From: Frankia sp. AiPs1
GTDB taxonomy: Bacteria; Actinomycetota; Actinomycetes; Frankiales; Frankiaceae
DNA: 64,000 nt
NCBI RefSeq assembly: GCF_023716945.1
Contig: NZ_JAMQQF010000002.1
Coordinates: 26,630-90,629 of the forward strand
Direction: 5' to 3'
Both the position numbers and the translations under genes were made by a program. Below, one piece after another: positions 1 to 7,881 of the stretch. Positions within the stretch are counted from its first letter, which is position 1. Each line of letters starts with the position of its first letter. The notes beneath the pieces were generated by a model. That model saw only the letters and a program-made list of their open reading frames with translations. It ran no database searches and was not told the origin of the DNA.

Positions 1-185
1 GGCAGCCGATCAGGTCGGCATCGGCGAACTTGACCCCGGCCGACCCCGGCCGACCCCGGACGGTCGTCGACGAGAACGTCAAGGCCCTTGGCCTCCAGTG
101 TCCCAGCCACGCTGGTGACTGCCTCCGGGTCGATGTACTTGCCGGGCGGGATGACCTCGGCGTCGTAGGGAGCGAGCTCGGTGCC
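1..185 (-). pseudogene. Fragment of a class II aminoacyl-tRNA synthetase anticodon-binding domain (ProRS-like)
   Basis: Read on the minus strand, this stretch encodes a coherent peptide beginning GTELAPYDAEVIPPGKY and running through LEAKGLDVLVDDRPGSAGV. After a frame change it continues as VKFADADLIGC. The LDVLxDDR...GVKFxDADLIG signature is typical of the C-terminal anticodon-binding domain of actinobacterial prolyl-tRNA synthetase. The frame change is explained by a 10-bp tandem duplication (GGCCGGGGTC, about bases 29-50) that shifts the reading frame. The rest lies off the left edge or is missing: nothing synthetase-like is visible upstream of position 185. Family assignment to ProRS rather than another class II synthetase is inferred from memory of the motif. 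Confidence 0.45.
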
Positions 186-320
186 AGGGCGCCCGGACGG
201 CGGCGCCGACCTTCCGGCTCCTCCTTGCTGCTGTTTTTGCCTGTGGCATAGCGGCTCTGCGCGGATCAATGCCATTGAGCGCCGGGGATCGCGTCACGGC
301 CCGGCACCCGAAGCCGTCGA

Positions 321-348
321 CATTCGATCTTCGTGGGCAGATCGAATG
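321..348. repeat. Perfect 10-bp inverted repeat with 8-nt spacer
   Basis: CATTCGATCT (321-330) and AGATCGAATG (339-348) are exact reverse complements around the spacer TCGTGGGC. A 13-bp direct repeat CCCGTTCTCACCT follows at 352-364 and 375-387. The whole lies directly downstream of the decayed IS6-like transposase, so it may be an insertion-sequence end or a hairpin terminator; no T-run follows. Confidence 0.5.
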
Positions 349-395
349 GTCCCCGTTCTCACCTGCATCTGGCTCCCGTTCTCACCTACGAAGCC

Positions 396-591
396 AAACG
401 GGCGGGTGGCGGCCAGGTCACGGTTCTGGGAGGCCGCCACGTCGATGTTCTGGCCGTACTGGTCGATCGTCCGGTACAGGTAGTATCACCGCCCTGCGAT
501 CGTGACGTGGGTCTTGCCGGTGAATCGCCTGTCACTCGGGCTGTGACGGTAGGGCCGGGCGGCGTCGATCAGTAGCGGAGTGAACCGGCGC
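396..591 (-). pseudogene. Decayed IS6-family-like DDE transposase fragment
   Basis: The minus-strand frame reads RRFTPLLIDAARPYRHSPSD, then RRFTGKTHVTIAGR, a stop, then YYLYRTIDQYGQNIDVAA and RDLAATRPF. This follows the central part of IS6-type transposases (LLIDAARPxRHxPGDRWFVDETYVKVxGRWxYLYRAxDQxGQxIDV). The Trp codon of GRWxYLYR has become TGA, and a TAG lies just before the recognisable start. Both catalytic neighbourhoods are damaged: DET has become GKT. Only about 65 codons survive, so it cannot be functional. Family assignment rests on motif recognition. Confidence 0.55.
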
Positions 592-633
592 TACTCGGGT
601 CATGATCTGGCTTGCTGATGATCCACGAGTTCG

Positions 634-1383
634 TCACGATCCTTCTCTGTCTGTTCGCGGGAGGCCCGGGCCAGACAGGTCTACGCGGCTGTGCAGGGTC
701 GTCGGCGTCGGGTCCGCGTCGAGGGGGTCGAGGGCGGCGAGGCGCCGGCCGAGCTTCGAGGTGGATTGCGGCGGGTGCACGAGTGGGAGGGGGGCTGCGG
801 GTGACGGGGGCCGCGAGCGGGGCACGGTCAGCACGGTCGTGAGGAGCGGAGCCGTGAGTGTGCGGACGGTGAGGCGGCCGCCGATGTGGTCGCCTGCGGC
901 CCGCAAGGCGGCGACGACGTTCCTCTGGTCGGGGTGGAGGGCACGGTGACGCTCGGTGGCATCCCAGAAGGGATGGGGGCCGGCGGCGCGAAGGGTGGAG
1001 GGTGCCCCGGGCTCGAACTCCTCTTGGGGTTGCCCGTCGGCCCAGTGCGTCAGGTAGTGCATGGCGTTGGCGTCGTTGTTGACGGCGACTGACTGCGTGC
1101 CGTGGGACAGCGCGGCGAGGGTCGCGGACATGATGCCTTCGACTCCCAGGGTCTCGAAGCAGAAGGCCCATTCCCCGAGGGTGCCGGTGGCGAGGATGCA
1201 CTGGTCCGGGCGAGGGTCGAGGACGGGACCGGTCTCGGCGAAGGCGACGGGATGGGCTGTCGCGGGATCGGCTCCGTAGCGTTCCAGCAGGTTCTGGGGT
1301 GTCACGTCAAGGGTGAAGGTGAGGCAGAACGGTCCGTATCGGCCGATCGTCTCCCAGTCCTGCTCTAGGGGAGGACGGGTCAT
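634..1383 (-). CDS. DUF6461-family protein
   Basis: A 249-residue protein starting at ATG 1383, preceded by a GGAG ribosome-binding site about 9 nt upstream. The N-terminal 140 residues (W-x-x-I-GRYGPFCLTFTLDVTPQN, then GADPATAHPV, then a WAFCFETLGVEG core) match the pattern of DUF6461, an actinobacterial family of unknown function often found beside toxin/antitoxin or immunity-type genes. The C-terminal 100 residues are Pro/Ala/Arg-rich and probably disordered. No catalytic motif is visible. It stands alone: the upstream 28 bp lead straight into a broken IS3 transposase, so its original promoter may have been replaced by the insertion. Confidence 0.65.
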   Translation of the reverse strand: MTRPPLEQDWETIGRYGPFCLTFTLDVTPQNLLERYGADPATAHPVAFAETGPVLDPRPDQCILATGTLGEWAFCFETLGVEGIMSATLAALSHGTQSVAVNNDANAMHYLTHWADGQPQEEFEPGAPSTLRAAGPHPFWDATERHRALHPDQRNVVAALRAAGDHIGGRLTVRTLTAPLLTTVLTVPRSRPPSPAAPLPLVHPPQSTSKLGRRLAALDPLDADPTPTTLHSRVDLSGPGLPRTDREGS

Positions 1384-1411
1384 GTGCTACTCCAAGTCTG
1401 CTCGGTAGGTG

Positions 1412-2215
1412 TCAAGTCAAATGAGACGCTTGGTCGTTGCTCGGCTGGCTCGGAACTGGCTGGTTGATCCACACGGTCTCGGGTAGCCGGGGTGGCCGTG
1501 GCCGGCGGGCGAACCGTTCAGGGTGCGTGGCGTGGGCGCGGTCGAGGGTGGCCTCGCGGTGGGCCTGGACATCGTCGGCGGTGCCGAAGTGCACCGAAGC
1601 GGGCGTGTGGAACCCGATCCCGGAGTGGCGGTGGTCGTGGTTGTAGGCCGTGAAGAACCCCTCACAGAACGCCCGCGCGTGGGTCAGCGACCCGAACCGG
1701 TCCGGGAAATCGGAGCTGTACTTGAGCGGTCTTGAACTGCGCCTCGGAATAGGGATTGTCATTCGACGTTCGCGGCCGGGAACGCGACCGGTGGACGTTG
1801 AGATCGGCGAGGAGTTCGGCTACCTGCTTCGAGACCATCGCCCCGCCACGGTCCGCGTGGATCGCCCGGGGCGCGGTCCCGTTGCGCGCGATGGCGTCGG
1901 CGAGGAAATCCTTCGCGACCACGGCGTCCTCGCCGGCGGCGACGAGCCAGCCGGTCACATACCGGGAGTAGCTATCGAGGATCACGTAGAGCTTGTACCA
2001 GATGCCTTTCGCTGGTCCTTTCAACGCGGTGATGTCCCACGACCAGACCTCGTCCGGGCCGGTCGCGGTCAGCTCCGGGCGGAGCCGCGGCGGGTGGGTC
2101 GCCTGGGCGCGGCGTTCCCGGGTCCGCCCGGCCGCGCGGGCGATGCGGTACATCGTCGACAGCGGGCACCCGTACCGGCCGGCGTCCAGCTCCCGCGTCT
2201 CCGAGCATTACGTTA
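1412..2215 (-). pseudogene. IS3-family transposase (OrfB integrase core), frameshifted and N-terminally truncated
   Basis: Minus-strand frames together encode the C-terminal two thirds of an IS3-type OrfB. Present are the HTH-like DAGRYGCPLSTMYRI, a first Asp in SWDITALKGPAKG, a second in HADRGG, and the Glu in NPYSEAQFKT, followed by FPDRFGSLTHARAFCEGFF and YNHDHRHSGIGF. So the DDE triad is preserved. A single extra base near 1727 (ACC-G-CTC where ACC-CTC is expected) shifts the frame between AQFKT and LKYSSDFPD. Upstream of about 2215 the similarity ends abruptly at a low-GC segment, and no OrfA is seen. The element is therefore non-autonomous. The 116-codon downstream piece alone could still be read from its own ATG but lacks the catalytic residues. 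Confidence 0.85.
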
Positions 2216-2540
2216 CCGAGGCTGACACTCGGCTTCGTGTGCCACCAAACCAGTGGATAAGTACAACACTTAGTACAATCGCAGAGCATTCTCCGGGGTT
2301 GCCCTGCCGGTCATATTCGGAATTTTGTTTACCAGTGATACCCCTAGTAAAGCGGAGATTGGTGCGGCCGTAATTTTGAGCATCATAGGCGTTCCTTTCC
2401 TGGTGATAGGCATCATGGCGGGCAGGTAGATTGACCTGCAGTTCAAGCTTGCCGCCAACATTGAGCGTTACTTGCCCTGATCGCAAACTGCCTTCGGCGA
2501 TCATCCTCTGGCCAAGGAGGCTGCGAGCGATCCCCAAAAT
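2216..2540. other. Low-GC islet between IS3 remnant and dehydrogenase gene
   Basis: Base composition here is visibly more AT-rich than anything around it (TTTTGTTTACC, TAATTTTGAGCATCATAG), unlike the roughly 70 percent GC of neighbouring genes. It abuts the broken end of the IS3 element, suggesting imported or phage/plasmid-derived DNA. Beyond one small ORF (separate entry) I recognise nothing. Confidence 0.5.
2270..2386 (-). CDS. Possible 38-residue hydrophobic peptide in low-GC islet
   Basis: A short frame starting with tandem ATG codons (2386) directly after a strong Shine-Dalgarno, AGGAAAGGA, 5-6 nt upstream. The product begins MMLKITAAPISALLGVSLVN and ends ENALRLY. The N-terminal half is hydrophobic, compatible with one membrane segment. 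The good ribosome-binding site and different base composition argue for a real imported small gene. The short length and lack of any recognisable family argue against it. Confidence 0.3.
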   Translation of the reverse strand: MMLKITAAPISALLGVSLVNKIPNMTGRATPENALRLY

Positions 2541-2680
2541 ACGTTCCGCCCTGGAGCCCCAGGAGCGTGCTGCTCTACCGTCACATCGACGTTGACGCCT
2601 GACTCGCCGAGCATCTGCGGCTGGCCGGCGCGAACGCGGCTTTGGCTGTGGAAACTCATCCGCCGCCGACCGCGCGGCCT

Positions 2681-3556
2681 TCAAAGCGCGCTACTCGGGG
2701 GGTTGGCGACTTCTCTTCGGAGGCGGGTGAAGAGCATGTCGACCTCGTCGGGTGGGGCGTCGCGGTAGGTGGACCAGGCATCGAGGATCTTTTCGGCACC
2801 GAGGATCATGGTGTCGGGTAGGCCTGCGGCGCGTAGCGCGGCAGCGGCTTCGGCGAGTTCGGGTGACCATCGCCAGGCGCGGGCGGCGACGGAGGGAAGA
2901 TAGTCGGGTTCGGCGAGGATGGGTCGGCTGCGTCGGCGTCCTTCTTCGGTGAGGGCGTCGGCGACGCCGTAGTGGTCGGCGAGGGCGTGGGCGAGTCCGG
3001 CGAGGGCGCGGCTGGCTTTCTGGAACACGGCTTGTGCGGTCTTGAGAGCCGAGGCTGCGCCGAGGCGGGTGGAGATCGGCTTCGCTTCCAGGGCCGATCC
3101 GGCGAAGAGGTTCACGACGGTGGTGGTGTCTTCGGGGGCGCCGGCGAGGTAGAGGCGGGTGGTGCCGGGTTCGGTGGGTGGTGGTCCGATGATCGAGCCG
3201 TCGACGAGGCGGACGCCCGCGGCGGTGAACGCCTCGCCGATCGAGGTCATCCGTTCAGGGGTGATCGCGTCGGCTTCGACGAAGAGCCCTCGATGGAAAC
3301 CGGCTGCGAGCACTTCTGCGGCCACCTGGTCGGCGAACTGCGGTGGACACAGGGAGATCACGATGTCCACGTCGCGGACAAGCTCGGGGAGGTCCCGGGC
3401 CGGCTGGAATCCGGCGGCCGTGGCACGGTCCGCCGTTGCGGCGCTGCGTCCGTCCGGCAGCCACAGCACACGGGCAGCCAAGGTGTCCTGTCGGCCGACC
3501 GCTGCTCCCATCGCCCCCGGATGCAGCAGGCCGACGGTCGGTTGCGGCAGGCTCAT
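2681..3556 (-). CDS. NAD(P)-dependent dehydrogenase, 6-phosphogluconate-dehydrogenase-like with DUF1932 C-terminal domain
   Basis: A 291-residue protein. The N-terminus carries a Rossmann dinucleotide motif GLLHPGAMGAAVG (residues 8-20) followed by alternating strands with VDIVISLCPPQFADQVA and the substrate-site-like VDGSIIGPPP around residues 115-125. The all-helical C-terminal half (LGAASALKTAQAVFQKASRA) fits DUF1932, found with NAD-binding 6PGDH/HIBADH-like enzymes. Substrate is unknown. The ATG at 3556 was preferred over longer in-frame extensions because the extended sequence is Pro/Arg-rich nonsense, and because the start overlaps the stop of a small upstream ORF as ATGA, implying translational coupling. 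Confidence 0.75.
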   Translation of the reverse strand: MSLPQPTVGLLHPGAMGAAVGRQDTLAARVLWLPDGRSAATADRATAAGFQPARDLPELVRDVDIVISLCPPQFADQVAAEVLAAGFHRGLFVEADAITPERMTSIGEAFTAAGVRLVDGSIIGPPPTEPGTTRLYLAGAPEDTTTVVNLFAGSALEAKPISTRLGAASALKTAQAVFQKASRALAGLAHALADHYGVADALTEEGRRRSRPILAEPDYLPSVAARAWRWSPELAEAAAALRAAGLPDTMILGAEKILDAWSTYRDAPPDEVDMLFTRLRREVANPPSSAL

Positions 3557-3675
3557 CGGGCTGCGGTGTCGCCGGTGCGGCCAGACGCGTCGACGGTGCT
3601 GGCGCAGATGGTGAGGATTTCCTCGCGGAGATGCTGGGCGGGGCGTAGTTGCTGGTAGTCGGGGCGGTCGGTCAT
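3553..3675 (-). CDS. Small 40-residue ORF translationally coupled to the dehydrogenase
   Basis: ATG 3675 to TGA 3553, ending in an ATGA overlap with the dehydrogenase start at 3556. The peptide begins MTDRPDYQQLRPAQHLREEI and continues LTICASTVDASGRTGDTAAR. It reads like a soluble helical peptide with actinobacterial codon bias. The frame stays open further upstream (IRIVLDTATRRPTDSVLRRH precedes the ATG), so this may be the tail of a longer, possibly decayed regulator rather than a stand-alone leader peptide. No family recognised. Confidence 0.4.
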   Translation of the reverse strand: MTDRPDYQQLRPAQHLREEILTICASTVDASGRTGDTAAR

Positions 3676-4026
3676 GGTCGCGAGTTGTCGGTGGCGGCGC
3701 AGGACGCTGTCGGTGGGGCGGCGGGTGGCCGTGTCGAGAACGATCCGTATGGTCTGCGGGCGGCGTGGGTGTTGATGTGGGTCGCGGCCTGCTGCTGGGT
3801 CCAGCCGCGCGAGGCGGTGGGCGATGCGGGGGCGCAGCTTGAAGCGGCGAGGCCCGCGGCCCGCCGCTCACCGGCCTGCCGCCGGCTCGGCATGGTCTCT
3901 GGCCGCCGTCACGTCGTCCGATGGCCGTACCCTGCTCGAGCGGCATGGCGGTCGAACGCGGCCCGTCGGCCGTCGCAGGAGCCCCGCCTCGCAGGGCACC
4001 TCGGCACGGGCCGAAAATCATGGGTC

Positions 4027-4830
4027 ATGACCCTGCCTGCTGCGGTGCGTGATGCCGTGGGCGCCTACCTGCTGGCGGTCGATGCCCTCTATCCCGATCT
4101 CGTGGAAGGCTTCTACGTGATCGGGTCCGCGGCCCTGGACGACTTCCGTCCCGGGGCCAGCGACATCGATTTCGTCGCCGTCACCACCACGGCCCCGGCC
4201 GACCAGCAGGTCGCGGCGCTGGCCCGCCTCCACGCCCACCTGTCCCGCCGCCCGCTGTTCGACGGGATCTACACCACCTGGCTCGACCTCGCCCAAGACC
4301 CAGGACAGCCATCGCCGGGACCGCATGCCCACGGCCGACGGTTCCATCCGCGCTGCGACCACCAACGCCACCCGGTCACCTGGCACAGCCTGGCCCGCCA
4401 CGGCGCGGCCATCCGCGGCCCCAAGCCTGCCGAGATCGACATCGCGGCCAACCCGGCGGACCTCGCCCGCTGGACGCGCGGCAACCTCGACGGCTACTGG
4501 CGGCGATGGTGGCACCGCGGCTCCCGGCTAGCCATGCCCGCCGGCCTGGCCTGCCTCACCTCGTCCGGGTCGGCCTGGGGCGTGCTCGGTGTCAGCCGAC
4601 TCCACCACACGCTCACCACCGGCGAGATCATCTCCAAGGCGGCGGCAGGAGAACACGCACGGACCACCTTCGAACCACGGTGGCATCGCATCATCGACGA
4701 ATGCCTACGCATCCGGCGTGCCGATCATCGCCGGTCCCTCTACCGCAACCCCCTCACCCGACGGACCGACGCGCTGACCTTCGTAGACATGGTCCTCAAC
4801 GACGTGTCCCGACCCACGGACACCGCCTAA
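4027..4830 (+). CDS. Aminoglycoside-nucleotidyltransferase-like protein (AadA/DUF4111 type)
   Basis: A 267-residue protein with the minimal nucleotidyltransferase signature VIGSAALDDFRPGASDIDFV near residues 35-55: a GS motif followed by a DxD metal-binding pair. The rest matches AadA-like enzymes with a C-terminal helical domain (W-Y-RRWWHRGSR, then SGSAWGVLGVSRLHHTLTTGE). Members adenylylate aminoglycosides such as streptomycin/spectinomycin, but many actinobacterial relatives have no proven resistance role. The ATG at 4027 is chosen because homology begins immediately after it; no clear ribosome-binding site precedes it, so the message may be leaderless or use an unusual site. It is transcribed divergently from the dehydrogenase pair. 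Confidence 0.7.
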   Translation: MTLPAAVRDAVGAYLLAVDALYPDLVEGFYVIGSAALDDFRPGASDIDFVAVTTTAPADQQVAALARLHAHLSRRPLFDGIYTTWLDLAQDPGQPSPGPHAHGRRFHPRCDHQRHPVTWHSLARHGAAIRGPKPAEIDIAANPADLARWTRGNLDGYWRRWWHRGSRLAMPAGLACLTSSGSAWGVLGVSRLHHTLTTGEIISKAAAGEHARTTFEPRWHRIIDECLRIRRADHRRSLYRNPLTRRTDALTFVDMVLNDVSRPTDTA

Positions 4831-4973
4831 CCGCCCGCCGCGCCCTCAATCCACAGGTATTGACAGCTTCTCCCGTCCGCATCCTGGCTGCCGAAGCTGA
4901 GAGGCCCGGAGCGATCGACCGGTTGGCGGGCATCGCCCCAGTTCAGGGGCATCGGGCGGGACGAACAGTTTCT

Positions 4974-5099
4974 TCACTGTGATGGGAATGTCCGACGTCC
5001 TTTCTCGGACGATCGTGGTGACGGCAGGCCTTGCTCTTCGTAGTACCGCAATGAGCGCGGACTCACGCCTGTGCGCTTGGACAGCTCGCCGATCCGCAT
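4974..5099 (-). pseudogene. MerR-family regulator, N-terminal fragment
   Basis: From ATG 5099 the minus strand encodes MRIGELSKRTGVSPRSLRYY followed by EEQGL, the canonical MerR helix-turn-helix. The sequence then departs (PSPRSSEKGRRTFPSQ, stop) where the wing and second helix should be. Only about 25 of the usual 110-140 residues are MerR-like, so the gene is truncated. Position 5040 marks the break. Confidence 0.7.
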
Positions 5100-5530
5100 C
5101 CCTAAAAACCTACGCCCGCGTGCTCCAGGTTCAGACCGCCGACGAGTCATGGACACCGGCGGACACCGCCACGGCCGCCCGGGTTGCGGCCTGGTCCCGC
5201 GACTGAGCACGTTCGTCTGTACGCGCCTGGGCCCGGACCAGCTGGCGTACCTCGCCCAGAAGCGGCAGTGGTGATCAGGTCTTTCTGCTCTGGCCGGACT
5301 CGTCCGATCAGCAGGCGCGCACGAACCTGCGCCATGTCCTGCCCTGCGGCGGATCGTCACGCCTCGCACACCGCGTGACGATCGCAGGCGGACGGCGATT
5401 ACCGCACGGTTTGAACAGCAGCACTCTGCCAGTCACAGGAGCTTTAGTTGTGCGCTGCGTTCACCGCCGCGGGTCGGGCGGCGGCGCGGGCGTGGCCGGG
5501 ATTCAGGTCCGGCCGCGCCCGCGCCAGGTG
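5100..5530. other. Intergenic region with no convincing intact gene
   Basis: About 430 bp separating the MerR fragment from the peroxiredoxin-like gene. One minus-strand segment (5206 to about 5275) reads LPLLGEVRQLVRAQARTDER and ends in a stop after HDSSAV. It has coding-like composition but no start codon and a stop just upstream, so it is probably a further remnant. No promoter or repeat stands out. Confidence 0.4.
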
Positions 5531-6205
5531 TCACCGGGTGAGCGCGCGCAGTGCGGTGAGGGCCTCCTCGGGGCCGACACGCCAGCGGTAGTCGGCCGAG
5601 ATCGACCTGAACCGGATCACGGCGTCGGTGTCGACCACGAAGGCGGCGGCGGCGGGCAGCTCGTGGCTGTCGTCCCCGTTGACCTCGGTCAGGTCGATGC
5701 CGAGCGCCTTCTGCGCGGTGGTTGAACCGTCGGCCTGGCGAAACACCAGCCCGTAGGCGCGAGCGACGGTGTTCCGGAGATCGCTGAGGATGGTGAAGCC
5801 GAGGCCTTCCTTCTCGGCGAACGACAGCGAGTTGTCGGGTGTCTGGGGGGACACGGCGACCAGAGTGGCACCGGCCGCCTCGATCTCGCCGAGTGCGGCC
5901 TGAAACGCGCGCAACTGCAGGTTGCAGTAGGGGCACCAGGCGCCTCGGTAGAACACCAGCACCACGGGGCCCGCGGCCAGCAGCTCGGTGAGCGCCCGGC
6001 TCGTGCCATGGATGTCTGGCAGGGCGAAGTCGGGCGCCGTGGTCCCGACGGCCGGGGCGGCGGAACCGACGCCGTCGGCGGCCATCGCCGCCGCGTCGTT
6101 GTCGAAGGGGGCCAGCGCCTCGACGCCGTACGCATCGTGAAGCTGGGACCGTAGGGCGACCGTCGCGTCGGTCAGGGACGTGGACTCGGTCTGAGGTGTG
6201 GACAT
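5531..6205 (-). CDS. Peroxiredoxin-like AhpC/TSA-family protein
   Basis: A 224-residue thioredoxin-fold protein. After a helical N-terminal 60 residues comes the AhpC/TSA core VGTTAPDFALPD, then VVLVFYRGAWCPYCNLQLRAF containing a CxxC (about residues 91-94), then SPQTPDNSLSFAEKEGLGF and AAFVVDTDAVIRF. Such proteins reduce peroxides or act as thiol oxidoreductases in the cytoplasm. No signal peptide is present. ATG 6205 is preceded by GGAGGC. It is divergent from an AraC-type regulator 101 bp away, a typical regulator/target arrangement, so regulation by that protein is likely. Confidence 0.85.
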   Translation of the reverse strand: MSTPQTESTSLTDATVALRSQLHDAYGVEALAPFDNDAAAMAADGVGSAAPAVGTTAPDFALPDIHGTSRALTELLAAGPVVLVFYRGAWCPYCNLQLRAFQAALGEIEAAGATLVAVSPQTPDNSLSFAEKEGLGFTILSDLRNTVARAYGLVFRQADGSTTAQKALGIDLTEVNGDDSHELPAAAAFVVDTDAVIRFRSISADYRWRVGPEEALTALRALTR

Positions 6206-6306
6206 GCCTCCACGCTAGAAAGCCACCGCGAGTTTATCCATACGAGAAAAGCTCAATAACTTAGCCGATCGGCTCATCCGGAAGGCGAACTCGATAGTAT
6301 CGGACA
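6206..6306. promoter_or_regulatory. Divergent promoter region between peroxiredoxin-like gene and AraC regulator
   Basis: A short AT-enriched spacer. A TAGTAT -10-like hexamer at 6295-6300 lies 6 bp before the GTG start at 6307, consistent with a leaderless transcript for the regulator. No clear -35 is visible. The segment GAGAAAAGCTCAATAACTTAG probably contains the opposing promoter. Confidence 0.4.
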
Positions 6307-7263
6307 GTGGATACCCCGGCCGACCCGCTCGCCGACGTGTTGCAGCTCGCCCGCGTCCGCGGCGCCGTGCTCGCCCAGCTCGTCGCGCACGAGCCGTGGG
6401 GCGTCGAGGTCGATCCGCAGCCGGGCGCGACCTTCCATGCGGTGTTGGCCGGATCGTGCTGGCTGCGCACGGCGGGTGCCACCCCGCGCAGGCTCATGCC
6501 GGGTGACGTTGTCCTGCTGCCGACCAACCTCAGCCATGTCCTGGCCAGCGGCCCGACGACCGCGGCGATGGCGCTGACTCAGGCGGCGAAGATCGGTCTG
6601 CGCGCCGACGAGGGGGTCGTCGAGCTGCCGGGCGACGGCGCGGTCACCCGCATCCTGTGCGCGTCGTACGACTACGACCACGAGGTCGCCCAGCCGCTGA
6701 TGTCGCTGCTGCCCCGCGTGCTGCACCTCGCCGCCGGTGACCCGGCCGACGACGGCGCGGTCGCCACCGCCCTGGCGTTGCTGCGCTACGAGCTCAACGG
6801 TGTGCCTCCCGGCTCGCGTGCGGTCGTGGCCCGGCTGCTCGACGTGCTGCTCGTCCACGTCGTCCGGGCCTGGCTGCGCGCCCGGCCGGCGGGTGAGGGC
6901 TCGTGGCTGCGTGCGCTGCACGACCCCGTCACCGCGCGGGCACTCTCCCTGCTCCACGAGGTGCCGCAGCGAGCCTGGACCGTCAACGACCTGGCGGCCG
7001 AGGTACATGTCTCCCGGGCCACGCTGACCCGCCGTTTCACCGAGCTCGTCGGAGAACCGCCGCTGACCTACCTGACCCGGTGGCGGATGGACGTCGCCGC
7101 GCAGCGGCTACGCGAGACCGACGATCCCGTCGCCGCCATCGGGGCCGCGGTCGGCTACGCCAGCGAGCACGCCTTCTCCCGTGCGTTCAGCCGCGCACGG
7201 GGCGAGCCACCACGGCGCTACCGGGTCTACGCCCGAACCGCCGCTGCCGCGAGCGGTTCGTAG
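6307..7263 (+). CDS. AraC-family transcriptional regulator with N-terminal cupin domain
   Basis: 318 residues. Residues 1-180 resemble the cupin (AraC-binding type 6) sensor domain (GWLRTAGATPRRLMPGDVVL-like region with FHAVLAGSCWL). Residues about 215-310 form the double helix-turn-helix (WTVNDLAAEVHVSRATLTRR, then VGEPPLTYLTRWRMDVA and VGYASEHAFSRAFSRA). The C-terminus after RYRVY is an Ala-rich tail. The GTG at 6307 sits 6 bp after a -10-like element. Divergent orientation to the peroxiredoxin-like gene suggests it responds to an oxidised or electrophilic compound and controls that gene. This is inference. Confidence 0.88.
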   Translation: MDTPADPLADVLQLARVRGAVLAQLVAHEPWGVEVDPQPGATFHAVLAGSCWLRTAGATPRRLMPGDVVLLPTNLSHVLASGPTTAAMALTQAAKIGLRADEGVVELPGDGAVTRILCASYDYDHEVAQPLMSLLPRVLHLAAGDPADDGAVATALALLRYELNGVPPGSRAVVARLLDVLLVHVVRAWLRARPAGEGSWLRALHDPVTARALSLLHEVPQRAWTVNDLAAEVHVSRATLTRRFTELVGEPPLTYLTRWRMDVAAQRLRETDDPVAAIGAAVGYASEHAFSRAFSRARGEPPRRYRVYARTAAAASGS

Positions 7264-7308
7264 CGGCGCCCCGCCAGCTCGCGGGCGTGCACGAAGACGC
7301 CGGCGTGT

Positions 7309-7866
7309 TCAGCCAGCCGGCTCGGAGGCGTTGCGGCGGGCCCGGAAGGACGCGCTTTTGGCGCGGTTCCCGCACGCGGCCATGTCGCACCAGCGCCTCG
7401 AGGTGTTGCGGGAACTGTCGACGAAGACCCATCGGCAGTCCGTGCCCCGGCAGGCCTTGAGCCGGGGCCAGCCGGGTCGAGCCGTGGCGCGCAGAAGCGC
7501 CGTGACGGTGGCGGCACAGACGTCGCGAACGAGGCCGTTGGGGCCGTCGGCGAGCAGGGACGGGCTGCCGCGCAGATCCGGGCGCAGGGTGAGACGGTCG
7601 AGTCCGACCGCGTCGACCCGGACGTCGATGCCGTTGTTGCGCAGTGCGAGGCCGCGGACCACGGCCCGCAGGGCGCGAAGCGTCACCAGGTCCTCGGCGG
7701 CGTCGGATCGTCCGGCTTCCAGGTCGGTCGGCGCGTCCAGGCCTGCCCACCAGGCCCGCATCGCGGACGAATCGGCGAGTTCGTCGTGCTCCCCGTGCCC
7801 GGTGTTCGCCACCGCCACGAGGAGCTCCTCGGCTGAGAGGCCTGGCCAACCCGGCTCCTGCGTCAC
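7309..7866 (-). CDS. CGNR zinc-finger regulator (ABATE domain)
   Basis: 185 residues from GTG 7866. The N-terminal 120 residues form the ABATE putative stress-ligand domain (LVTLRALRAVVRGLALRNN, then LRPDLRGSPSLLADGP). The C-terminus carries the CGNR zinc finger: KACRGTDCRWVFVDSSRN followed by SRRWCDMAACGNRAKS, with all four cysteines present. CGNR proteins are predicted DNA-binding regulators in actinobacteria, usually next to the enzyme they control. Here the neighbour is a GNAT enzyme gene divergent across a 190-bp gap full of GGTTAAC-like palindromes, which are good candidate operators. Confidence 0.88.
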   Translation of the reverse strand: MTQEPGWPGLSAEELLVAVANTGHGEHDELADSSAMRAWWAGLDAPTDLEAGRSDAAEDLVTLRALRAVVRGLALRNNGIDVRVDAVGLDRLTLRPDLRGSPSLLADGPNGLVRDVCAATVTALLRATARPGWPRLKACRGTDCRWVFVDSSRNTSRRWCDMAACGNRAKSASFRARRNASEPAG

Positions 7867-7881
7867 CTAACCACCGTACGA

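Noticed and set aside
3557..4021. N-terminal extension of the dehydrogenase frame to 446 residues
   Set aside because: The extension is Pro/Arg/His-rich, overlaps the divergent nucleotidyltransferase promoter region, and homology-like sequence begins at ATG 3556.
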